From NCBI RefSeq assembly GCF_010093815.1, contig NW_022985550.1:1563074-1627073 (forward strand): a stretch of DNA of 64,000 bases, in the 5' to 3' direction. Made by a program: the position numbers and the translations under genes. Position 1 is the stretch's first letter. Each line of letters opens with the position of its first letter. The notes under the pieces are model-generated. The model was not told the origin of the DNA, ran no database searches, and saw nothing but the letters and a program-made list of their open reading frames with translations. The stretch comes from Pseudovirgaria hyperparasitica (Eukaryota; Ascomycota; Dothideomycetes; Acrospermales; Acrospermaceae). This document shows, piece after piece, positions 56,364 through 64,000 of this stretch.

Positions 56364-58937
56364 ATGTCTACTTCAAACGCCTCTACCGCTACCCAGACCT
56401 TGGACCCACCGCCGGCCAAAGAAACGTCACAGGCACAGGCACAGGCCACAGTTCCTCGCAAGCGAAGAAGAAGAGCTCCAGCAAGCGGTGCTGCCGAAGA
56501 CTGCTTTACTTGTCGTAAACGTCAGACCAAGTGTGACCGACGTCGTCCATACTGCACTCAGTGTATTGAACTTGGCAAAGAATGCTCCGGCTACCGAACC
56601 ACGCTGACTTGGGGAGTCGGAGTTGCAAGTCGCGGCAAGCTTCGTGGCATGTCCTTGCCTGTACCAAAGTCACCATCAAAGAATGATAGCACCAGCAAGG
56701 AGACAAAGATCACCAAGACTGCAGCTTCAAAAAGCACCGTCAGCACCCCTTCTGTCTTCACTCCAGCGCCGGCTGCTTCTCGCCAAAGCCCAGACTTCAA
56801 CCACTATGCCTCGGCACCAACCACCAACCATATCGTCAGCAATGCTCAGGACTACTTCGCTGTAAACGCTACAAGTCCGATTCCAATCCCAACTGCTTCG
56901 GCTCAACAAATGAACTGGCATGTACAGGCTAATCCCTTTGACTTCAACGAGAAAGTCTTGAGTTCGAACCACCTGCAGTCTAGGCCACAGATTGGTCGTA
57001 TCTATACGTCCATCTCATCCTATGACACAATCTCAGCCTCGACTGGATCCATCAGCGCCTACAGTGATCGGGATTATCCTTCGCCTAGCGACTTCAGCCA
57101 ACCGGACGATTTCAGCTACACCGATTCGCATATTCCATCCTACCCCGGAGTTTATATTAGCGAGCCACATTCCTATGAAAGTCTGTCTCGCCAGACGTCC
57201 TATGGCCTGACCAGTGACGCCATGAGCTCTAGCATGAGTTCGGATCAAAGTCAACATGATTTCCTGGACAGCGCTGGAATCCATGGCTCGTATAGCTCGG
57301 CAGGAGGAGACTTTGTCAAATTCGAGCCAATCTATGAGCATGACTTGCAGCACAGCATGGACATGGTCCCCCAGCACTCTCCAACCAGCTACTACCAGCA
57401 GATGGAGAACTTGTTGGTAGATAGCTTAGCAGGCGAGTCCGGAGTCTTTCCACCCAATACGGCACCATTCCTGACAATTCCCCGTAGTGTACTCCCCCAC
57501 CAAATATACCAATTGTCGCCTCGCCTGCGATTCTTGCTCGACTACTATGACAAGGCCATCTGCCCAGTTCTGGTCGCATTCGATGGTCCAACCAACCCAT
57601 ACCGGATGCACGTGATGCACCTGGCCATGGAGGACGAGGGATTGATGAATGCGATTGCTGCCCTGTCCACCAACAACATTCGCATGAGGGGCGGCACAAA
57701 CATGAAGCGCCTCGGGTACGACCAGACTTCATGCTCGAGTCCTGGCGGCTCCCAGTCCATCCTTCCAGATAGTGCATACGCCTCAGTGTCTGCTCAAGAG
57801 ATGCGGGACTTCCAGGGCGAAGCGACACAGGAGGAGTTGCGCTACAAGGCTCTGTCAATTGAGGTGTTGAACCAACAGCTAGCAGATCCCTCACAGGCAA
57901 AGAATGATTCAGTCCTGGCGACTCTTCTTGTACTTTGCCTGTTCCACGTTTGCGACAGTGGATTCTCCAAGTTCAAGACTCAGCTGGCTGGGGTGCAGAA
58001 GCTGCTGAGCCTGCGCGATCGCTCGCATCAATCGAACTTCGTGGGCTGGATCGAGGTCTTCTTCACCTGGTTTGATGTCATGAACTCGTGCGTGAACGAG
58101 CGGGAGACAGAGGTGCGACCCGAGTCGCTGGACATGCTCAATCTTTCCACCAATCTCGGCGCCTTGGAGCATCTCGTCGGCTGCGAGGGACGGCTGTTCA
58201 AGTTGATTGCCCGTCTCGGTCGTCTGAATCTCCTGAGCCAGAATCGGCCTGTCCGTGGGTCTGATGCGACGCCTCGTCCATCGCCTCAGCCCAGACGAGC
58301 CAAGGACTACTACAGCCTCACGTTCGACAATCTTGATGGCAATGGCTGGGGACCCCTGGTATCAGACTGGGATGACGGGCGTTCGGACTTTTGGCTTGAG
58401 TGGCAGTACGTACGCGAGCGATTGCAGGAATGGGAGCTGCACACTGCCCCGCCATCACAACAACAATCACATGCCAGTAGCCCCCCTGTCGCAGCGATGT
58501 GTGCAGTAGTAGCACCAATAACACTTGATGCACCTCAGCGTGACCTGCTGCACATCAGCGAGTCTTTCCGCTACGCCGCCCTCCTTTACATCGAGCGGTT
58601 GGCCAATCCAGACCTCCCGTCGTCTGCAATGGTCTTCCAGAACCTGGTCGCGCAGGCCTTGTATCACATCTCACATATCGGCATCACCTCGTGTGTCAAC
58701 AAGTTCCTCCTCTGGCCCCTGTTCATTGCCGGGACCGAGTGTGTGGACGAGCATCACCGTGCCATTGTCAGACAACGCTGCGTCGAGATTCAGCGTGAGA
58801 GTGGCTTTTTCAACAATCTGAGTGGGCTCGAGGTACTGGAGAGGACATGGAAGCAAGACTACATGCCAGCATCTGGCGGTCCGTTCAAGTGGCGAGCGGT
58901 CATGGACAAGGTGGACGGAGAATACGTTTTGGTGTAA
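56364..58937 (+). CDS. Zn2Cys6 (fungal binuclear cluster) transcription factor
   Basis: Single exon, 857 residues, nuclear regulator of unknown targets. The DNA-binding cluster near the N-terminus has cysteines at residues 47, 50, 57, 64, 67 and 74 (CX2CX6CX6CX2CX6C) within CFTCRKRQTKCDRRRPYC. A basic patch RKRRRR just before it is a likely nuclear signal. The linker YRTTLTWGVGVASRGKLRG follows the cluster; it looks conserved, but I cannot tie it to a named factor. Residues ~95-360 are Ser/Tyr/Pro-rich and probably disordered. From ~365 on (LSPRLRFLLDYYDKAICPV) the sequence is helical and resembles the fungal-specific regulatory domain, ending at GGPFKWRAVMDKVDGEYVLV. Long non-coding flanks on both sides fit a regulator with complex control (inference). 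Confidence 0.92.
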   Translation: MSTSNASTATQTLDPPPAKETSQAQAQATVPRKRRRRAPASGAAEDCFTCRKRQTKCDRRRPYCTQCIELGKECSGYRTTLTWGVGVASRGKLRGMSLPVPKSPSKNDSTSKETKITKTAASKSTVSTPSVFTPAPAASRQSPDFNHYASAPTTNHIVSNAQDYFAVNATSPIPIPTASAQQMNWHVQANPFDFNEKVLSSNHLQSRPQIGRIYTSISSYDTISASTGSISAYSDRDYPSPSDFSQPDDFSYTDSHIPSYPGVYISEPHSYESLSRQTSYGLTSDAMSSSMSSDQSQHDFLDSAGIHGSYSSAGGDFVKFEPIYEHDLQHSMDMVPQHSPTSYYQQMENLLVDSLAGESGVFPPNTAPFLTIPRSVLPHQIYQLSPRLRFLLDYYDKAICPVLVAFDGPTNPYRMHVMHLAMEDEGLMNAIAALSTNNIRMRGGTNMKRLGYDQTSCSSPGGSQSILPDSAYASVSAQEMRDFQGEATQEELRYKALSIEVLNQQLADPSQAKNDSVLATLLVLCLFHVCDSGFSKFKTQLAGVQKLLSLRDRSHQSNFVGWIEVFFTWFDVMNSCVNERETEVRPESLDMLNLSTNLGALEHLVGCEGRLFKLIARLGRLNLLSQNRPVRGSDATPRPSPQPRRAKDYYSLTFDNLDGNGWGPLVSDWDDGRSDFWLEWQYVRERLQEWELHTAPPSQQQSHASSPPVAAMCAVVAPITLDAPQRDLLHISESFRYAALLYIERLANPDLPSSAMVFQNLVAQALYHISHIGITSCVNKFLLWPLFIAGTECVDEHHRAIVRQRCVEIQRESGFFNNLSGLEVLERTWKQDYMPASGGPFKWRAVMDKVDGEYVLV

Positions 58938-61900
58938 GGGTACATAGTTTTCTTTGTTTATGTCATTGCATGAGACTTCAGATGGAACGAGCGATGTATG
59001 GACAACTCGTAATGTGTTTGGATGTGTTATGACTGCATTGTATGGGGATATGATGATGTAACGCATGCATAGGGATGGCGGCGGTCTACTTTGTTTATTC
59101 ATATCACATGGTTGCGAGATACCTCTGGTCTTACTGGCATGCATTCTTCCCTACACTGGTATACAGAAAACAAGGGCAATCATCACATTACTCACAACCA
59201 ATTTCAACGTTTTCAATGCGTCTGCGAGATTCATTGCGCAAGCATCTAAGCGAAGTCACTACCAGGCAGTGCACGTCACGGATGGGCCCGCACATAACAC
59301 TATCGGAGCACTTGAAAGCACTTAGAAGCCCTTGATGCACTCAAAGCACTCGAAAGCACGTAAGAAGGAGCATATTGGAGTCATACGACTCATGAACAAC
59401 ATTCTTACGCAGAGCAGGATGACATTAAGGTTGAACTACCCCATACGCGTTAGCCGATCATCCAGCCGGCAGAGATGTTTGATGTTCACTCAGCACGTCG
59501 CCGGTCCGGATCCGTTCCCAGCCTCTTTAGAGGTGTAATCTCCGCGACCAGCAATCAACGTCGTTCTATTTCATCCGACCGAGAAGCCCAGGAGTCTCAC
59601 CATTCACTTCTCCCCTGCCTTGGCAAGCGTGTAGCGTTTATAATTCGGCATCCTGCCAGACTCGGCGCCTGATCCTTAATTTCAGAAATAAAAGTCACTG
59701 CCGCGAAGGCACGTTCGAGGAACTTGAGGCTCGAGCTCGACTCTCGAGCACCTCACTGCAGATGGATATGGATATGGATGCGCCCCACACAACACGAGCA
59801 TACATAGCACCTGCGCTTCTATCTACCCCACAGGTGCTGGTGCTGGTGCTGGCTTCACCGCACATTCGTGATATTGAACCGGCTGTATATGAAGCGCCGA
59901 CACTAGTTTGACCGTTGACAGCCACAGTCATGGGAGGCAGCATTCTATGCCCTGGGTGGCGGGATGCGCTTTGTTGATCCTCCGCTGACCTGTACGTGTG
60001 GCGATCTCGTGCCCACCACACGCACGTCGGAGCGCGCTCCAACCTTAACCCTCCAAAGCCAGCCCGCGATGGGGGAAAAAGCCCCCACTCGCGGGCGTGC
60101 TGATCCCGCCGCGGCTGGCTGCGCCTGTTACGAGAGATAGCCAGCCAGGACGTCGACATTGACGTTGATTTACGTGATTAGCCGAAAGAGAGACACACAA
60201 CCAGACGTACCAGGCCAGACGCGGCAGCGGTAAACGGAAGCCCAGCATCATTTTGGGTCGAGGTCATTGCGTCGTCGGCCCCATCAATGTTGGTAATTGT
60301 ATGTAATGTACATACATATTGACCGTTAGATAGCCCGAGCGTTGCATATTGGACTTGCGAACGTGGGATGTCATCACCAAAAGCATTACACTGGGTATCA
60401 AAGTGCTTGCTTGATCTGGGGCCAAGGGATAGAGGCTTAGCCGCTTTTGACTGCTGGACTGACTTGATACTGACACATACAGCGCGCGCAAGTACAAAGT
60501 AGGGGCCCTGTGCCGGTCGGCCTGCCCGCGTACGGCGTCGGGCTAGCAAAAGCTTGATCAAAACAAGCTCATGAAAGCTGGGTCTGAGGTCACATCGGCG
60601 GTCATGCCGACAGGTCATACTTTGCCTGTGGCTTGACACCGCCCTCATCCAATCCTACACGGCATTGATGGCAAGCTGTTCCCAGCAGTGGTGGGGTGGA
60701 CTATGTAGATAGTATTAGATACACAGCCAGGATCTACTTAGACTTCTCCCTACTTGCCCCCTCCCCCCCTACCCTTATCACTGCTCGGAGACTAATCATT
60801 CACGGTTAGGAGATCGACAACATAAAGGGTCTGAGCGGTAACCATCGGACCAACGCCGTATCGCAGCTCGCTTGCCTCCTTCATGCAAAGGCGTCAGGAA
60901 GCTTTTACCACCCCGTGCACCAAGAACGGGGGGAGAAGGAGGCTGTTGCTGTGTTCGCATCTTGCAGCTCGCGCTCGTGCCTGGAGGAGACCGCCATCCT
61001 CATCTCTATTGTTCCTGATCTTGCTAACTGCGGGATGTAGGCGTGTCAATACGAATCCTTCGTAATTCTAGACGGATAAATAGATGGACGTACAGACATA
61101 CATGGTTGTGCTGTACCAGGCTGACTACGAGGATCCGCGCGATCCATGGCTGGGGTGGGCTGGCTATCTGTACCACTGGCTGAGCTAGAAGTACTCTGGA
61201 AAGGGAACATATCGATAACCGATTATGCAGGTCACCACCCGCGCGCCCGCGCACAATCAATTATACAGCAATATTCCTGGCGAACTTTAAACAGTCCTTC
61301 GTTCATGCATCATCAACATCAGCATCAGCATCATCGAGATCCAAAGGCCAACAATAGCTGCAAGATAGCTTACGCTCGCCTTGTAGCGGCCCAGAAGCGC
61401 ATTCACTCTATACCGTCCCAGCTTGTATGCATCTCCGAGCGGCCCTGGGATAGCCAACTTAGAATATTCCGTGCGCGTTCTGTCGGCAGTAGAGCGCTTC
61501 CTGTCGGGTGTCGTGTCGGTAGCGATAGTTCTACGACATCATTTTCATACACAACTGCCGTTCATCCTAGACTTGGGGGGACTATTACTCATCAAATCGC
61601 TTATACAGAAGCAATAGTAGAGACTCGTTAAGATTCACAAAGCTAACGCATCGTGCAACCCTTTCCCGGCCCCCGTATCGACGAGACCGCTTCTTGGCAC
61701 ACTCTTAAACTTATTACCCCCAGATCAATCCTTGCTGCGACCTCTGTACCTGCTCACGGTGCAGTGCAGCGGCAACGGACGGTAGCTGCAAGGCAAGCAT
61801 CGTCAGCGTGGTCGACAATAATACTTGAAAGCTCATATCCTCGTCTCGGTGAGCTGTGAGATGGAGACGGAGGAAGCTACTCCAAAGTGACACCATCAAC

Positions 61901-63400
61901 ATCAACATCTACCACTCTTTAAGACATTACCTAAAACATGCTGCCGAGACGGTCACATTCACAGCATCGTCTTGTCGTCGGGGCCATGGACCTGGTTCGG
62001 GCAGAAGAACGCCTCGCTGCATAGAAGCCTGCACGGAAATCAAACAGAAGCCGCTACGATCTCCCTACTTACTTCTCCGCATCCATGGAGTTTATAATAC
62101 GTTAATTCGAAACGCCACTGCACCGGCACCACACATATTCTATAAAGCTGCATCAAACACACGAGAAATCCTGGAGATCTGCACGCGCCTTGCCATGTTC
62201 GATTATATATCCGTAAGTTTGGCCAATCGCCTATGGATAGGTGCCTCTTCGCACGTAAAGATGCAACTAGACCCTTTACAAATAACCTCGAAACACTTAC
62301 TATATAGTCTCTGCTTGGTTCCATTGGCCACGGCGTCTTGTTATTTCCGTTCCCGGTAAAAGCACCCAATCCCGCGTAGTAGTGCACCATAGCTATGCAA
62401 GCCTCTGCTATACGATGGTGCCATGGCTGGCTTTAGTGGCCATCCCGTCGCAACGCCAAGGGGGTAGTAGTATCCTATAATATCACAAATCGAAGCCTGC
62501 ACAGAACGTCTAGAAACATTGCCCCGGGGCGAGGCTAGGGCGGATGGATAAGCTTGTTGAAACATAAGCGATGAATGTGCAGCGGCATGTCGGGAGTCAC
62601 AGCAAGGACTGACACATAACAAGGTGCGGCGCCCGCGGGCGGCTTGAGGAATGGTATTGGATCATTCTCCCCTTGAGCTTCTAATGGCCGATCCTAGAAA
62701 AAGCCACCCACAGCCACCAGATTCTCCTGGCTGATGGGCTAACACGCCACTAGTTAGTCAGGTGTACAGCCTTGAGGGGGGGCTGTAAAAGCCTCGGCCG
62801 CTGAGAATGTACAGAATAGCTCCAAGCAGTAACCGTGAATAGCCAGCTTGATCGATACACGTGACTAATATTCTAGTCTGCTTTATAGTGAAAAGTGCGA
62901 GAGGACTATCATCAATACTCGAACTGGCAAGGCGTGGTGTGTGGGTCTTTGCAGCCCGCAAGACCGCTCTATCCGCTCTATCAAAAAGCTGATGACTGTC
63001 TACACATGCATGCATAGTACTTTCCTTCGCATGTGCTTCCCTTCGAGTCAGTGACTTTCAGTCCACAGCATCATCCCAGAAGAAATCATCCAAGGAAGCC
63101 CTGTATCAAGCACGCAAAATGCTAAACAGAAAACCATGACTCTTAACACAATGTAAAATATTGGCACCATCTCTCGAGTCTCGACCATTCATCCGGAGGT
63201 CGCCGGCAGATAAGTCCTTGACCATGGACCGTCGACTATTGCATAGATCTCAAGCAGCAGGGTTTACCTACCTTCGATCCCTGTATCCCGTTTTGTTTCA
63301 TTTATCGCATAAGAACATCCTTGAGCCTTCTAGAAGGAAGTCCTGCATTCTGTAGGGTTGACTAACTAGCTAATGACTCGCATTTCCAGTAGTCTCCCGT
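58938..63400. other. No gene recognised downstream of the regulator
   Basis: The longest frames are about 160 codons and show no family pattern or convincing splice partners. A short imperfect repeat of GCACTTGAAA-like units lies at about 59307-59360. Several G- or C-rich tracts are present (around 60750-60775). The left end holds the regulator's 3' UTR. Confidence 0.4.
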
Positions 63401-63439
63401 TCGTCTTATCTTCTGCTTCAACGCTTCTGCAGGATACTG

Positions 63440-64000
63440 TAGGCTCTTTACTACTAGTATATGAGTCAAGTGGTAAACTTCAAGCATATTATGCTTAGCA
63501 ACAGTGGGTGCAAGCAGTCCCTGGTCGCTCTTTTTTAGATAAGGACCTTACTAAATAAAATCACTTACTATACCTAAACTTTTTTTTATATAGAGTTAAT
63601 GGTTTGAAGAATATAGATTGAAGGACTTTATTCCTTTGTGGTATGTACAGATTATTTACTTTATTCAGCTATGGGAGTGCTACGGAGACTAATCTAATTC
63701 AAAGATTAACGTTCATCTTTGGCGTAAGTATTGTTCTTACATATAAAGGTTATGCAATATTCAACTCTATTACATAATCAGTATAGATAGACCGCGAGAA
63801 TCTCCATATAGTTGTATTAAGTTATATCTATGTTACTACTAGATCGTGGGCCAGCCTTTTAATCCAGTAAGTTACTATTATACTATATCTAGAGGCCTAT
63901 GCTAACTTCTCGGAGACGTTCTTAAGCCTTACCTAGTTAATAGAATTTACAAGTTAGGTGCGACCGCGTCTTAGTAGAGGGCTAGTTTAAAGAATTATAC
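63440..64000. repeat. TA-rich stretch, possibly RIP-mutated repeat DNA
   Basis: Composition changes sharply: TA-rich words such as TTACTATTATACTATATCTAG dominate, and both strands lack open frames. This is the pattern left by repeat-induced point mutation on old repeats in Pezizomycotina. I cannot name the source element, and the window ends inside it. Confidence 0.45.

Overview
The window is nuclear DNA of a filamentous ascomycete (Pezizomycotina). A dothideomycete is the best guess, but that is inference from gene content and style, not proof. The evidence is 46-70 nt GT-AG introns with fungal GTATGT-like donors and CTRAY branch sites, fungus-specific families (Uds1 septation domain, Ama1, Mms22/Mus7, Ssn6 co-repressor, Zn2Cys6 regulator, GH51 arabinofuranosidase), and a TA-rich, RIP-like stretch at the right edge. 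Fourteen protein-coding genes can be supported and nearly all could be spliced to a complete reading frame. I see no rRNA, tRNA, CRISPR array, virus-derived element or intact transposon.

Layout. 0.6-5 kb: PRPP synthetase and a Uds1-domain septation protein, both minus. 5-10.6 kb: a gene-poor stretch. 10.6-13.7 kb: mitochondrial Phe-tRNA synthetase (minus) and mitochondrial dicarboxylate carrier (plus), divergent across about 335 bp. 14-18.7 kb: meiotic APC/C activator Ama1 (minus) and Rab geranylgeranyltransferase alpha subunit Bet4 (plus), divergent. 18.7-23 kb: intracellular GH51 arabinofuranosidase (minus) and a sugar transporter (plus), divergent, a plausible arabinose release/uptake pair. 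23.6-34.7 kb: the very large Mms22 gene (plus) converging on dynactin p150 (minus). 35.9-36.6 kb: a small unrecognised protein with two possible starts. 36.6-40.3 kb: a microsatellite-dense upstream region, then SSN6. 44-47.6 kb: ARG8 and HMG-CoA lyase, divergent, both mitochondrial amino-acid metabolism. 47.6-56.4 kb: a long region without a recognisable gene. 56.4-58.9 kb: a Zn2Cys6 regulator. The rest shows no gene and ends in the TA-rich stretch.

The genes are mostly housekeeping. I did not find a gene cluster that looks like a new system. The most unusual observations concern gene structure: a candidate AT-AC intron in AMA1 that restores the family motif exactly, a 5-nt microexon in the dicarboxylate carrier that carries the lysine of the carrier signature, a GC-AG intron in SSN6 and a 9-nt first coding exon in BET4. 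Also notable are a degenerate ~65-bp tandem repeat directly upstream of dynactin and a dense cluster of unrelated tandem repeats upstream of SSN6.
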